From the NCBI GenBank assembly GCA_943329075.2, contig CALQCM020000007.1, forward strand, positions 32,001 through 96,000: 64,000 bases of DNA, in the 5' to 3' direction. Below are positions 1-8,780 of this stretch, piece after piece. A program made the translations under genes and the position numbers. Source of the DNA: Chitinophaga pinensis (lineage in GTDB: Bacteria; Pseudomonadota; Gammaproteobacteria; Burkholderiales; SG8-41). The notes under the pieces were generated by a model. That model did not search any database. It was not told the origin of the DNA and was given only the letters and a program-made list of their open reading frames with translations. Every line of letters begins with the position of its first letter. Within the stretch, counting starts at the first letter, position 1.

Positions 1-214
1 TGTTCACCGCGTGCCCGATGTGGATGTCACCGTTGGCGTACGGCGGGCCGTCGTGCAGGACGAACTTCGGCCGTCCCTTCGATGCGGCGCGGATGCGCTC
101 ATAAAGTTTGCGTTCCTGCCACGCCTTGATCATCAACGGTTCGCGCTTGGCGAGATCGCCGCGCATCGGAAACGGCGTATCGGGCAGGTTGAGGGTTTTT
201 TTATAATCAGCCAT
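1..214 (-). CDS. ileS: Isoleucyl-tRNA synthetase, N-terminal part (runs off window)
   Basis: Charges tRNA-Ile with isoleucine in the cytoplasm. Only the first 71 codons are in the window; the gene continues past the left edge. The translation starts [19 protein letters not shown] and reaches the class I synthetase block [19 protein letters not shown], in which HIGH is the ATP-binding signature. This is the usual distance of HIGH from the start in IleRS. The ATG at 214-212 overlaps the last 8 bases of ribF, and ribF-ileS is a common proteobacterial gene order, so the two are probably cotranscribed and translationally coupled. Confidence 0.95.
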   Translation of the reverse strand, partial: MADYKKTLNLPDTPFPMRGDLAKREPLMIKAWQERKLYERIRAASKGRPKFVLHDGPPYANGDIHIGHAVN

Positions 215-1175
215 TGCGGGTCTTGCGGTTGGTGGTATTGGGGGTTTTGTCGCGCGCGGCGAAATACCGCTTGGCGTTTTCGACATCCAGCGCGATCTGG
301 CGCTTCAGCGTTTCAACGTCGGCGTATTTTTCCTCGTCGCGGAATTTGTGCAGGAACTCGACCTTGATGTGCCGGCCATAGATATCGCGGTTGAAATCGA
401 ACAGATGCACTTCGAGACAGGGCCGCGCATCGCGCGCCACCGTGGGCCGCACGCCGAGGCTGGCCACGCCGGGCAACGCCGCCCCGTCGAGGCCGTGCAC
501 TTCGACCGCGAATATGCCCGCCACCGGCGGACGGTTGTGTTTCATCAGCACGTTGGCGGTCGGGCACCCGAGCTGGCGGCCGAAACCGTCGCCATGCACG
601 ATACGGCCGCTGATTGAATAGGGGCGGCCGAGCAGATGCTGCGCACCTTCCATATCGCCGGCGGCCAGACGCTCACGTACCGCCGTGCTTGAAACGCGCA
701 CGCCATCGACCGTGACACTGGTCATGGCGTGCACTTCAAAGCCGCAGCGCGACCCGGCCGCCTTCAACATGCTGAAGTCGCCGGCACGCCGCGCGCCAAA
801 ACGAAAATCGTCGCCGACCTGGATCCAGCGCGCGCCAAGGCCGCGCTGCAACAGGCGTTCGATAAAATCCTCGGGCGCGGTTTTGGCGAAATCAAAATTG
901 AAGCGGCAGATGTGCACGCGGTCGACGCCGGCACGCTCCAGCAATTCGAGTTTTTCGCGCAGCGAAGTGAGGCGGGTCGGCGCCTGGTCCGGCGCGAAAA
1001 ATTCGCGCGGATGGGGTTCGAATGTCATCACGCACGACGGCAACGCGCGCTCACGGGCGGCGGCACTCAGCCGCGCCAGCATCGCCTGATGGCCAAGGTG
1101 TACGCCGTCGAAGTTGCCGATGGTCAGCGCCACGGGCGTGTCGGCGGCAATCGGAATGGTGCGCGAGATACGCAT
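207..1175 (-). CDS. ribF: Bifunctional riboflavin kinase / FAD synthetase
   Basis: Phosphorylates riboflavin to FMN and adenylates FMN to FAD. The 322-residue length fits the bacterial bifunctional enzyme. The N-terminal nucleotidyltransferase shows [11 protein letters not shown] near residues 18-28. The C-terminal flavokinase shows [15 protein letters not shown] near residue 200. I chose the ATG at 1175 ([19 protein letters not shown]); the frame stays open upstream to 1445, but that extension is arginine-rich and antisense-like. The gene ends inside the ileS start. A 67-bp gap with a 16-bp palindrome separates it from cobA upstream. Confidence 0.95.
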   Translation of the reverse strand: MRISRTIPIAADTPVALTIGNFDGVHLGHQAMLARLSAAARERALPSCVMTFEPHPREFFAPDQAPTRLTSLREKLELLERAGVDRVHICRFNFDFAKTAPEDFIERLLQRGLGARWIQVGDDFRFGARRAGDFSMLKAAGSRCGFEVHAMTSVTVDGVRVSSTAVRERLAAGDMEGAQHLLGRPYSISGRIVHGDGFGRQLGCPTANVLMKHNRPPVAGIFAVEVHGLDGAALPGVASLGVRPTVARDARPCLEVHLFDFNRDIYGRHIKVEFLHKFRDEEKYADVETLKRQIALDVENAKRYFAARDKTPNTTNRKTRNG

Positions 1176-1236
1176 ACAAGCCAAGCTAAAAGCTTGAATT
1201 GTAGCGTGTTTTGCGAGACAAGGTCTAGGTGCGGCG

Positions 1237-1252
1237 GGCCCGCTAGCGGGCC
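1237..1252. terminator. Perfect 16-bp palindrome at the cobA stop codon
   Basis: GGCCCGCTAGCGGGCC is a perfect palindrome centred on CTAG, and its centre supplies the TAG stop of cobA (1245-1243). It lies in the 67-bp gap before ribF on the same strand. It could fold as a short GC hairpin at the end of the cobA message. There is no T-run after it, so intrinsic termination is unproven; a transcript-end stabiliser is equally possible. Confidence 0.4.
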
Positions 1253-2037
1253 GGATTGGCGTGCGAACGCAGCAAGGCGCGCGGTGCGGCCGCTGGCGCC
1301 GCCGAAATCGACAACGCAGTGGCATGCGCAAACGCAGCGCCCAGCAGAATGATCGCGGGGCCGTCACCCAATTGCGTGGCCGCCACCGGCAGACCGGCGA
1401 GCGTAGTGCGAATGTGATGCGATTGCGCCAGCGACGCATTTTCAACCAGCATGACCGCCGTATTTCCTGGCAAGCCTGCTGCCTGCAGGCTGTCGGTCAA
1501 CGACTGCGCCTGGCCGGCCGCCATGTAAATGGCAGCACTGTCGGCATTGCATACCGAGCGTATCCACTCGCTTGGATCCTTGCCGGCACCGATGCGCGGG
1601 GTAACCAGCGCGACGCTGCGACTGACGCCGCGTTGCGTCAGTGAAATTTTCAGGTCCGCGCACGCCGCCAGCGCAGCGGTGACGCCCGACACGATTTCAA
1701 CAGCGACACCGGCTGCACGCAGGGCATCGATTTCCTCCTGCGCGCGGCCGAACAGCATGGGGTCGCCGCCTTTGAGGCGAACGACGATGGCATGACGTTG
1801 CGCCGCGTCGATCAGACGCTTGTTGATAAAACGCTGCGCCGTTGAATGGCGACCGCAGCGTTTGCCAACGGCAACTTTCTCCGCCCGCGTTGCCAGCGCG
1901 ATGATTTCAGGATGGACCAGCGCGTCATGGAACACGATATCGGCGCGCTCAAGCAAGCGCGCCGCGCGCAGCGTCAGCAAATCCGGCGCGCCCGGGCCGG
2001 CGCCAACGAGATAGACCGTGCCCTGCGTTGCCTTCAC
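1243..2037 (-). CDS. cobA: Uroporphyrinogen-III C-methyltransferase (SUMT)
   Basis: Transfers two methyl groups from S-adenosylmethionine to uroporphyrinogen III, giving precorrin-2, the precursor of siroheme (and of cobalamin). The 264-residue protein has the N-terminal block VGAGPGAPDLLTLRAARLL, the substrate motif RLKGGDPMLFGRAQEE near residues 88-103 and SGVTAALAACA after it. It is the single-domain enzyme and lacks the N-terminal dehydrogenase/chelatase half of CysG. It is the third gene of the cysI-DUF934-cobA set, so its likely job here is siroheme for sulfite reductase. The C-terminal ~20 residues are low-complexity Ala/Pro. Confidence 0.93.
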   Translation of the reverse strand: MKATQGTVYLVGAGPGAPDLLTLRAARLLERADIVFHDALVHPEIIALATRAEKVAVGKRCGRHSTAQRFINKRLIDAAQRHAIVVRLKGGDPMLFGRAQEEIDALRAAGVAVEIVSGVTAALAACADLKISLTQRGVSRSVALVTPRIGAGKDPSEWIRSVCNADSAAIYMAAGQAQSLTDSLQAAGLPGNTAVMLVENASLAQSHHIRTTLAGLPVAATQLGDGPAIILLGAAFAHATALSISAAPAAAPRALLRSHANPAR

Positions 2038-2562
2038 CTAGGAGACGACCGGCGATGCGGCGGCGCGGCGGCGGAACAAGGGCTGCGGGCGCTCGACCGA
2101 GGTCTGATAGGCCTCGCTGAAATCATCGAATGCGGAGAGGGCCGCCTGCGCGTCCTCACCTGTCTTTAGCTCGAAGGCGTCGAAGCCGCAGCGCGAAAGA
2201 TAGAAGAGCACGTCACGGATCACGTCGCCGATCGCGCGCAACTCGCCCTGCCAGCCGTAGCGTTCGCGCAGCAGGCGCGCGATCGACGAGCCGCGGCCGT
2301 CAGTGAAATGCGGAAAGTCCACCGCGACGACTGCAAAATGTTTCAAGTCGGCGGCGACATTGGCAGGATCGTCGGTATTGGCCAGCCACACGCCCAGCCG
2401 GCCGCCGCGCGCAAGCAGCGCCTCCTTCTGCGCCTGCCACTGCGCCAGCGAAACAATGACGTCGCCGGTCGGCGGAACTGCGGGCAGTGTCTGCTCGCCG
2501 CCGGCCCTAAGCAGCTGCCACGTGTTGTTCGCGACCTGCCGGTTTTTTATGATGACCGCCAT
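2038..2562 (-). CDS. DUF934 protein linked to sulfite reductase
   Basis: A 174-residue member of the DUF934 family, found beside sulfite reductase genes in beta- and gammaproteobacteria and thought to assist sulfite reduction; no reaction is established. Typical blocks are LGVWLANTDDPANV, VVAVDFPHFTDGRGSSIARLLRERYGW and the C-terminal GFDAFELKTGEDA. I chose the ATG at 2562 because AAGGAG lies 7 bases ahead of it; a second ATG at 2568 is only 1 base after that site. The gene overlaps the 3' end of cysI by 56 bp and ends directly before the cobA start, so the three genes look translationally coupled. Confidence 0.88.
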   Translation of the reverse strand: MAVIIKNRQVANNTWQLLRAGGEQTLPAVPPTGDVIVSLAQWQAQKEALLARGGRLGVWLANTDDPANVAADLKHFAVVAVDFPHFTDGRGSSIARLLRERYGWQGELRAIGDVIRDVLFYLSRCGFDAFELKTGEDAQAALSAFDDFSEAYQTSVERPQPLFRRRAAASPVVS

Positions 2563-4207
2563 ATACATGCTCCTTGAATGGTTCGATGCCGATGCGGCGT
2601 ACCACATCGATAAAACGCTCTGCCTCGCTGTCGCGGCGCGCGAGATAAAGGTCGATCAGTTTCCCGATCACCTCAGGCACTTCGGCTTGCGACACCGACG
2701 GCCCGAGCACCTTGCCCAGCGCGGCGTTGTTGCCCTGATTGCCGCCGATCGAAATCTGATAAAACTCGGCGCCCTGCTTGTCGACCCCCAGCACGCCGAT
2801 ATGCCCGACGTGATGATGTCCGCAGGAATTCATGCAGCCCGAAATATTCAAATCGAGCTCGCCGATATCGTAGAGATAGTCGAGATCGTCGAAACGCTGC
2901 TGGATCGAATCTGCAACCGGGATCGATTTCGCATTGGCGAGCGAGCAGAAGTCGCCGCCGGGACAGGCAATGATATTGGTCAGCATGCCGATGTTCGGCG
3001 TAGCAAGGCCGAGTTCGCGCAGCTGTTGCCAGAGTTCGAAGAGATCGGACTGGCGCACATCGGCCAGAATGAGGTTCTGCTCGTGCGACACGCGCAATTC
3101 GCCGAAGCTGTAACGATCGGCAAGATCGGCCACCGCGTCCATCTGGTCTGCGGTGACGTCCCCCGGCGCGATACCGGTTTTTTTCAGCGACAGCGTAACC
3201 GCGGCGTAGCCGGCAACCTTGTGTCCATGCACATTGCGGCGCGCCCAGCTTGCAAACGCCTTGTCGCGCCCGGCCGCGAGCACATAACCGGAGGCCAGCG
3301 GATCGAGTTTTTGATAAGCCGGCCGCGTAAAGCGTTTGCCGATGCGCTCGACTTCCTGTTCCGTCAGCGTCGCCGGGCCATCTTTGAGGTGCGCCCATTC
3401 AGCCTCGACCTGCGCACGGAACACCTCGGGCTTGGTTTCCTTGACGAGAATTTTGATGCGCGCCTTGTATTTATTGTCGCGCCGGCCATGGCGGTTATAG
3501 ACCCGCAGCACGGCGTCAAGATAAGTCAGCAGGTGCTGCCACGGCAGAAATTCGCGAATCACCGTGCCGATGATGGGCGTGCGGCCGAGGCCGCCGCCGA
3601 CGTAAACGCGGAACCCCACATTGCCCTTGTCGTCGTACTGCGCCTGCAGGCCGACGTCATGCACCTGGATGGCGGCACGGTCGTTCTCGGCACCGCTGAT
3701 GGCGATTTTGAATTTGCGCGGCAGATAGGCGAACTCGGGATGGAAAGCCGACCACTGGCGGATGATTTCGCACCACACCAGCGGATCGACGATTTCGTCT
3801 GGCGCCACGCCAGCGAAATGATCAACCGTGGTATTGCGGATGCAATTGCCGCTGGTCTGGATCGCATGCATCTGCACGCTCGCCAGCTTGGCAAGCATGT
3901 CAGGCACGTCTTCGAGCTTGGGCCAGTTGAACTGGATATTCTGCCGCGTGCTGAAGTGGCCGTAGCTGCGATCCCACTTACGCGCGATGTAAGCAAGCGC
4001 TCGCAGTTGCCGTGAAGCCAGAAAGCCGTAGGGAATCGCGATCCGGAACATCGGCGCAAAGCGCTGAATATAAAGGCCGTTTTGCAGTCGCAGCGGGCGG
4101 AAGTCGTCGTCCGACAGGCTACCGTCCAGAAAACGGCGCGTCTGGTCGCGAAACTGTGCAACCCTTTCGTCAACGATGCGCTGATCAATTTCGTCGTAGA
4201 TGTACAT
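2507..4207 (-). CDS. cysI: Siroheme-dependent sulfite reductase, hemoprotein
   Basis: Six-electron reduction of sulfite to sulfide in assimilatory sulfate reduction. The 566-residue protein has the duplicated nitrite/sulfite reductase fold. The [4Fe-4S]-siroheme ligands are ACPGGDFCSLA (C-x5-C) and ISGCMNSCGHH (C-x3-C) in the C-terminal half. The N-terminal half carries the substrate-binding stretch YGHFSTRQNIQFNWP. I chose the ATG at 4207 (MYIYDEIDQRIVDERV); the frame is open to 4249 without conserved sequence. cysB is divergent across a 111-bp gap, so CysB control is likely. No cysJ-type flavoprotein is visible here, so the electron donor is unknown. Confidence 0.92.
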   Translation of the reverse strand: MYIYDEIDQRIVDERVAQFRDQTRRFLDGSLSDDDFRPLRLQNGLYIQRFAPMFRIAIPYGFLASRQLRALAYIARKWDRSYGHFSTRQNIQFNWPKLEDVPDMLAKLASVQMHAIQTSGNCIRNTTVDHFAGVAPDEIVDPLVWCEIIRQWSAFHPEFAYLPRKFKIAISGAENDRAAIQVHDVGLQAQYDDKGNVGFRVYVGGGLGRTPIIGTVIREFLPWQHLLTYLDAVLRVYNRHGRRDNKYKARIKILVKETKPEVFRAQVEAEWAHLKDGPATLTEQEVERIGKRFTRPAYQKLDPLASGYVLAAGRDKAFASWARRNVHGHKVAGYAAVTLSLKKTGIAPGDVTADQMDAVADLADRYSFGELRVSHEQNLILADVRQSDLFELWQQLRELGLATPNIGMLTNIIACPGGDFCSLANAKSIPVADSIQQRFDDLDYLYDIGELDLNISGCMNSCGHHHVGHIGVLGVDKQGAEFYQISIGGNQGNNAALGKVLGPSVSQAEVPEVIGKLIDLYLARRDSEAERFIDVVRRIGIEPFKEHVYGGHHKKPAGREQHVAAA

Positions 4208-4318
4208 GTTTTTATGGGCTTGTTTTGAAAGCGACCGGCATGGTATCAACGCCTTGTTATAGCGGGAAAGACTGTTATGTTAGAATCTAATAACCCATGA
4301 TTATTTGCGCATAACATC
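4208..4318. promoter_or_regulatory. cysI-cysB divergent promoter region
   Basis: This 111-bp gap is AT-rich against its surroundings. On the minus strand TATAAC (4261-4256) is a reasonable -10 for cysI with no good -35, as expected of an activator-dependent promoter. Around 4280 lies TTAGAATCTAA, an inverted repeat TTAG/CTAA with a 3-base centre, the layout LysR-type proteins bind. It sits upstream of the cysI -10 and close to the cysB start. That CysB binds here is inference. Confidence 0.5.
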
Positions 4319-5263
4319 ATGAAAATTCAACAATTACGTTATCTCGTTGAGGTCAGCAAGCAGGGCCTGAACCTGTCGGCGGCCGCGGAAAAACTGCATA
4401 CCTCGCAACCGGGCATCAGCAAACAGATCCGCCTGCTTGAAGACGAACTCGGCGTGGAAATTTTCGTGCGCAACGGCAAGCGCGTGGTCGCCGTCACACC
4501 ACCCGGCACCGCCATTCTCGAAATCGCCCAGCGCATCCTGCACGAAGCGGAAAATCTGAAGCAGGCGGCACAGGACTATTCAAGTCAGGATGCCGGCACG
4601 CTCACCATTGCAACGACCCATACGCAGGCGCGTTATGCGCTGCCCGAGGTCATCCGCCGCTTCAGCCAGCGTTACCCCAAGGTCAAACTCGGCCTGATGC
4701 AGGGCAACCCCGTGCAGACCTGCGAGTTCGCCATCAGCGGACAGGCCGACATCTGCATTGCCACCGAAGCGATTGCCAATTTCGATGAACTGGTGATGCT
4801 GCCCTGTTACGGCTGGAACCGTTGCGTCGTCGCGCCGCCCGATCATCCGATATTGCGCAAGAAGACCCTCACGATTGAGGAAATCGCGCGCTACCCGATC
4901 ATCACCTACGATTTTGCGTTTACCGGCCGCTCACAGGTCAACCACGCCTTCGAAGCGAAGGGCCTCACCCCCAATGTCGTGCTGACCGCGCTCGACTCCG
5001 ACGTCATCAAGACCTACGTCGCGCTCGGCCTCGGCATCGGCATCCTCGCGAAAATGGCCTTCGATCCCGAACAGGACAAGAACCTGCGCGCGATGGATGC
5101 CAGCCATCTGTTCGAATCAAGCACCACGCGCATCGGCATTCCGCGCAAAGCCTACCTGCGCGCCTACATTTACGATTTCATCGAAATGTTCGCGCCGCAA
5201 CTGAGCCGCAAAGTGGTGGACGACGCGGTACACGGCAAACCGAAAATCGACTACGACATGTAA
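4319..5263 (+). CDS. cysB: LysR-type regulator CysB
   Basis: Transcriptional activator of cysteine biosynthesis and sulfur-source genes; in enteric bacteria N-acetylserine is the inducer. The 314-residue protein has the winged HTH at residues 1-60 (LNLSAAAEKLHTSQPGISKQIRLLEDELG), characteristic of CysB/Cbl rather than generic LysR proteins. The substrate-binding domain follows, with TTHTQARYALPEVI and the conserved YDFAFTGRSQV. The start at 4319 is fixed because an upstream ATG at 4297 hits a stop after four codons. It is divergent from cysI and convergent with the phn-like transporter operon, which may also belong to its regulon (inference). Confidence 0.93.
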   Translation: MKIQQLRYLVEVSKQGLNLSAAAEKLHTSQPGISKQIRLLEDELGVEIFVRNGKRVVAVTPPGTAILEIAQRILHEAENLKQAAQDYSSQDAGTLTIATTHTQARYALPEVIRRFSQRYPKVKLGLMQGNPVQTCEFAISGQADICIATEAIANFDELVMLPCYGWNRCVVAPPDHPILRKKTLTIEEIARYPIITYDFAFTGRSQVNHAFEAKGLTPNVVLTALDSDVIKTYVALGLGIGILAKMAFDPEQDKNLRAMDASHLFESSTTRIGIPRKAYLRAYIYDFIEMFAPQLSRKVVDDAVHGKPKIDYDM

Positions 5264-5280
5264 CGGAAAGCGCCGCCGCT

Positions 5281-6042
5281 TCAGCCCTCCAAATACCGGC
5301 GCAACCAGGCGCTCGCGGCATCGACAATGGCGACCAGCAACAGCATGACAATGATGATGGTCATCGCCTGCGGTTGCTGAAACAACGACAGGCTCATATA
5401 GAGCATCTGCCCCAAGCCGCCGGCGCCAACAACCCCCAGTATCGCGGCCATGCGAATGTTGATCTCCCACCGGTATAGGGTGTACGCAACAAACTGCGCG
5501 ACCACATTGGGCATCGTGCCGTAAAGAAAAGCGGCAGCAGGTCGCACGCCGGCCAGTTGCAGTGCGAGGGCGGGTTCGGGCGGCGCATTTTCAAGCGTTT
5601 CGGCGAACAGGCGCCCGATCACGCCCGTGGTATGCCATGCCAGCGCCAGTGTGCCCGCAAACGGGCCCAGCCCCACGGCAAAAACCATCAATGCGGCCCA
5701 CACCAGCTCCGGGATCGAGCGCAGAAAATTCAGCACAAACCGCGATGCGATCCGCGCGGCAAGACCGAAGCGCCCGGATGCAGGCAGCGCAAGCAACATG
5801 CCGAGGACGGCGGCCAGCAGCGTTCCGATGGCGGAAATGGCGATCGTTTCAAGCGTGCCGCGCCAGGCCTGCGCAAGGTATTCCGGGGAAAAATCCGGCG
5901 GAAAAAACCGCGCAAAATAATTCCACATTTGCGCCGCAGCTTCGACTGAAAACAACTGGCCGGCGTCAATTGCGAGATAGGCGAAACTGCCGGCAACCGC
6001 GGCCGCCATCAATACAATTGCGATCCAGTGCCGCGCGTTCAC
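5281..6042 (-). CDS. phnE: PhnE-type ABC transporter permease (second copy)
   Basis: Inner-membrane permease of a phosphonate-family importer, 253 residues with about six membrane segments. The ABC coupling loop is near residues 170-200, and a typical PhnE C-terminal stretch is YRWEINIRMAAILGVVGAGGLGQ. The GTG at 6042 is preferred: it overlaps the TGA of the preceding permease (GTGA), and the longer frame to 6219 lies wholly within that gene in another frame. It is the last gene of the SBP-ATPase-permease-permease operon. The transported oxyanion is uncertain, see the binding protein. Confidence 0.88.
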   Translation of the reverse strand: MNARHWIAIVLMAAAVAGSFAYLAIDAGQLFSVEAAAQMWNYFARFFPPDFSPEYLAQAWRGTLETIAISAIGTLLAAVLGMLLALPASGRFGLAARIASRFVLNFLRSIPELVWAALMVFAVGLGPFAGTLALAWHTTGVIGRLFAETLENAPPEPALALQLAGVRPAAAFLYGTMPNVVAQFVAYTLYRWEINIRMAAILGVVGAGGLGQMLYMSLSLFQQPQAMTIIIVMLLLVAIVDAASAWLRRYLEG

Positions 6043-6878
6043 TCGATCACCTTGCGCAGCCCCGCGCTGATGGCGTCGGCCAGCAACACCAGCAGCAAAA
6101 AGACCAGCAGCATCGTGCTCACTTCGCCACCGTTCAGCATGCGCATCGACAACTCCATCTGCATGCCGAGTCCGCCGGCGCCGACGAATCCCATGATGAC
6201 GGACGCGCGTATTGCGCATTCCCAGCGATACACGGTGTAGGAGACCAGTTCGGGCAATGCCACCGGCAGCATTCCATACATGAACGCCGATACATGCCCG
6301 CCCCCTGCCTCCAGCAGTGCAACGGCCGGACGTGTATCACCGGATTCGAAAATTTCGGAATACACCTTGCCGAGCATACCGCCATAGGTGATGCCGATCG
6401 CCAGCACGCCGGCGGTGGGGCCAAGCCCAACCGCGCGCACAAACAACAGCGCCCAGACAATTTCAGGCACGCTGCGAAACACCATCAATGCCAGGCGCAC
6501 CGGGATGCGCAGCAGACGCCCCCGCCACAACCCGGGCCCCGGACCGATCCGCGCGATGGACAAACTACGCGTCACGATCAGCGAGAGCGGCGCTGCAATC
6601 AGCAGCGCCAGCGTCATGCCGGCGGTCGCAATCGCCAATGTCTCAAACGTGGATTTGACAACCAGGCGCACAAACTCGCCGGAAAAGGCGAGCGGGAAAA
6701 AAGTGCCGAGAAAGCGGCCCATCGTTTCCCGATTACGCGGATCGAACAAAACGCCAAGGTCGAATTCCGTCAGCCTGAAACCGGGCCACAGCAAAAGCAG
6801 GACCAGCGCGGTCAGCACAACCCTCGGCAGTGCCGCCGGGTCGCGCAGTACACGGTCAGCGTTCTGCGCCATGGTCAC
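6039..6878 (-). CDS. phnE: PhnE-type ABC transporter permease (first copy)
   Basis: A 279-residue inner-membrane permease with an N-terminal membrane anchor (residues 18-35) and a BPD_transp_1 region containing FRSVPEIVWALLFVRAVGLGP and YRWECAIRASVIMGFVGAGGLG. It is paralogous to the downstream permease, and the two probably form a heterodimer. The start is GTG at 6878 or ATG at 6872 (GTGACCATG); 12 bp separate it from the ATPase stop. The permease pair plus single ATPase and SBP is the usual phnCDE1E2 layout. Confidence 0.88.
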   Translation of the reverse strand: MTMAQNADRVLRDPAALPRVVLTALVLLLLWPGFRLTEFDLGVLFDPRNRETMGRFLGTFFPLAFSGEFVRLVVKSTFETLAIATAGMTLALLIAAPLSLIVTRSLSIARIGPGPGLWRGRLLRIPVRLALMVFRSVPEIVWALLFVRAVGLGPTAGVLAIGITYGGMLGKVYSEIFESGDTRPAVALLEAGGGHVSAFMYGMLPVALPELVSYTVYRWECAIRASVIMGFVGAGGLGMQMELSMRMLNGGEVSTMLLVFLLLVLLADAISAGLRKVIE

Positions 6879-6890
6879 GTCACGCCGGAA

Positions 6891-7709
6891 TCAGGAACAC
6901 AGGGGTTTGCGCCGCGACACTGGCGCCGCAGTGCCAATCGCAGGCCCGGACTGCGTCGGCACGAACGCGGATTCGGCGGCGTACAATTCGCGCAACATAT
7001 CGTCCTTGACTTGTTCAGGCGGCAAATCAAACGCGATTTCGCCGCCGCGCACACCGATAATCCGCGGAAACCAGTGCAAAGCGAGATCAACCGCGTGCAG
7101 GCTCGCAATCAAGGTCACTCCACGCGACTGCGCTTCACGGCTGAGCTCGCCAATCACGCGATCCGACAACGCCGGATCGACCGCCGATACCGGTTCGTCG
7201 GTCAGCAGCAAATCGGCTTGCTGGTAGAGAACGCGGGCGACACCGACGCGCTGCAACTGCCCACCCGACAGGCGATCGCAACGCTCGAACAGCTTTTCGG
7301 CAATCTCCATGCGTTCGAGCATGGCGCGCGCGCCGGCGATATCGGCGGGATAGGCCAGCGATGCAAGCGCCTTCCACAGCGGCCACGTACCGACACGCCC
7401 GCCCAGCACCGCGGTCACCACACGCTGCCGCAGCGGAAGCGGCGGGCTCTGATGCACCATGCCGATGCGCGCGCGCAATTGGCGCAACGCGGTTTTATCA
7501 AGCGCCCATGGATCGATGCCGAGCGTTTTGACGGCGCCGCTGCTTGGCCGCAATGCCGTCGCCATCAAGCGCAGCAAGGTCGTCTTGCCCGCACCCGAGG
7601 GCCCGATGACAGCCACCCGCTCGCCGGCACCGATCTTCAGGGTGATGTCGGCAAGCGCACGGTAACCGTTGGGATGGACCAGGCTTACCCGGTCAAATGC
7701 AAGGCTCAC
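6891..7709 (-). CDS. ABC transporter ATP-binding protein, PhnC type
   Basis: ATPase that energises the neighbouring PhnE-type permeases. The 272-residue protein shows Walker [12 protein letters not shown] (residues 36-46), Q-loop [17 protein letters not shown] signature [15 protein letters not shown], Walker [14 protein letters not shown] and the switch His in [10 protein letters not shown]. The [21 protein letters not shown] stretch is typical of the PhnC subgroup. It starts 18 bp downstream of the binding-protein gene. The last 30 residues are a poorly conserved tail. Confidence 0.88.
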   Translation of the reverse strand: MSLAFDRVSLVHPNGYRALADITLKIGAGERVAVIGPSGAGKTTLLRLMATALRPSSGAVKTLGIDPWALDKTALRQLRARIGMVHQSPPLPLRQRVVTAVLGGRVGTWPLWKALASLAYPADIAGARAMLERMEIAEKLFERCDRLSGGQLQRVGVARVLYQQADLLLTDEPVSAVDPALSDRVIGELSREAQSRGVTLIASLHAVDLALHWFPRIIGVRGGEIAFDLPPEQVKDDMLRELYAAESAFVPTQSGPAIGTAAPVSRRKPLCS

Positions 7710-7727
7710 GACTGGGCCGCGCGACGC

Positions 7728-8606
7728 TTACTTGAGCAGTCCGGCTTCGCGCGCCGCCGATTCGATGCCCTTGTAGTTGTCGGCATTGGTCGGGATAAAC
7801 CTGCTCGCGCGCTGCAGATCCAGGATTTCCTTGTGCGCGGGATTTTTCGGATCCAGCTTGAGAAAAGCGTCCGTCAGCTTTTTGATCAAGGCGGCGTCGA
7901 GATCACCACGTACCGTCCAGTTGTAGTCAAAGTAAGTCGGCGTGGTGTAAATCACCTTCACCTTCGCGGTATCGACTTTCTTTTCCTGCACCATCTTGTC
8001 CCACACCGATGCATTCAGCACGCCAGCCTCCACCTTGCCGGACTCGACCTGCAACGCGGTTGCATCGTGTGCGCCGGAAAACGCAACGCGCTTGAAATCC
8101 TTTTCCGGGCTCAGCTTGTTCTGTTGCAGAAAATAGCGCGGCATCAAATGGCCGGACGTCGACGAGACCGAACCAAACGAAAAATTCTTCCCCTTCAGGT
8201 CGGCCAGCGCGTTGATTCCGGCGTCGGCATTGGCGATGAATTTACTGGTGAACACGCGGTCCTCCTCGCGCTGCACGATCGGAATCGCCGTGCCTGTGCG
8301 CAATTTCGCCTGCACAAAAGTAAATCCGCCGAGCCACACCAGATCCAGTTTTTTCGCCGCCAGGCCTTCGACGACCGCCGCATAATCGGTTACCGGTATG
8401 AACTCAACCTTCAGGCCGATTTCCTTTTCCAGATAAGCACCGAGCGGCGCGAACTTGCGCTGCAGTTCCGTCGGCGCCTCGTCGGGTATCGCTGAAACCT
8501 TGAGCGTGGTCTGCGCAGTGGCAGACAGTGAAAACTGCATGAGACAAAACACGGCAGCCGACGCAAACAGGCGGCAAACAGCGGACAGGCAAAATTGGTT
8601 TTTCAT
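7728..8606 (-). CDS. PhnD-family periplasmic binding protein (phosphonate or selenate type)
   Basis: A 292-residue exported binding protein. The signal peptide runs to about residue 31 (…FSLSATAQ). The mature part contains LKVSAIPDEAPTELQRKF, VEFIPVTDYAAVVEGLAAKK, LVWLGGFTFVQA and SVSSTSGHLMPRYF, the blocks of the PhnD superfamily. The combination SAIPDEAPTELQRKF, AFSGAHDAT and NWTVRGDLD recalls the subgroup annotated as putative selenate ABC transporter binding proteins, from memory and untested. First gene of the four-gene transporter operon, convergent with cysB. Phosphonate, phosphite, selenate or another sulfur/selenium oxyanion are all possible substrates. Confidence 0.85.
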   Translation of the reverse strand: MKNQFCLSAVCRLFASAAVFCLMQFSLSATAQTTLKVSAIPDEAPTELQRKFAPLGAYLEKEIGLKVEFIPVTDYAAVVEGLAAKKLDLVWLGGFTFVQAKLRTGTAIPIVQREEDRVFTSKFIANADAGINALADLKGKNFSFGSVSSTSGHLMPRYFLQQNKLSPEKDFKRVAFSGAHDATALQVESGKVEAGVLNASVWDKMVQEKKVDTAKVKVIYTTPTYFDYNWTVRGDLDAALIKKLTDAFLKLDPKNPAHKEILDLQRASRFIPTNADNYKGIESAAREAGLLK

Positions 8607-8780
8607 AGCGACTTCCCTCTCAAATAAAAGTTCCGGATCATGAAGGTGCGGCCGCGTGCACGACGCGACGTTGCCGTCAGCGGGAAGGTGGCTTGTGAGG
8701 GCGGCACGCGCAAGAACAGCGTGCGGAACGGGCGGGTGAGTTCATGAGAGGCGACAGGATACCCGTCAAAGACCGGCGGC

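Noticed and set aside
2303..4015. A 570-codon plus-strand open frame opposite cysI
   Set aside because: Antisense shadow of cysI; no start signal or family blocks.
5562..8495. A 977-codon plus-strand open frame across the transporter operon
   Set aside because: It is antisense to four clear ABC transporter genes, and its Gln/Arg/His-rich composition is what GC-skewed third positions give. No domain is visible.
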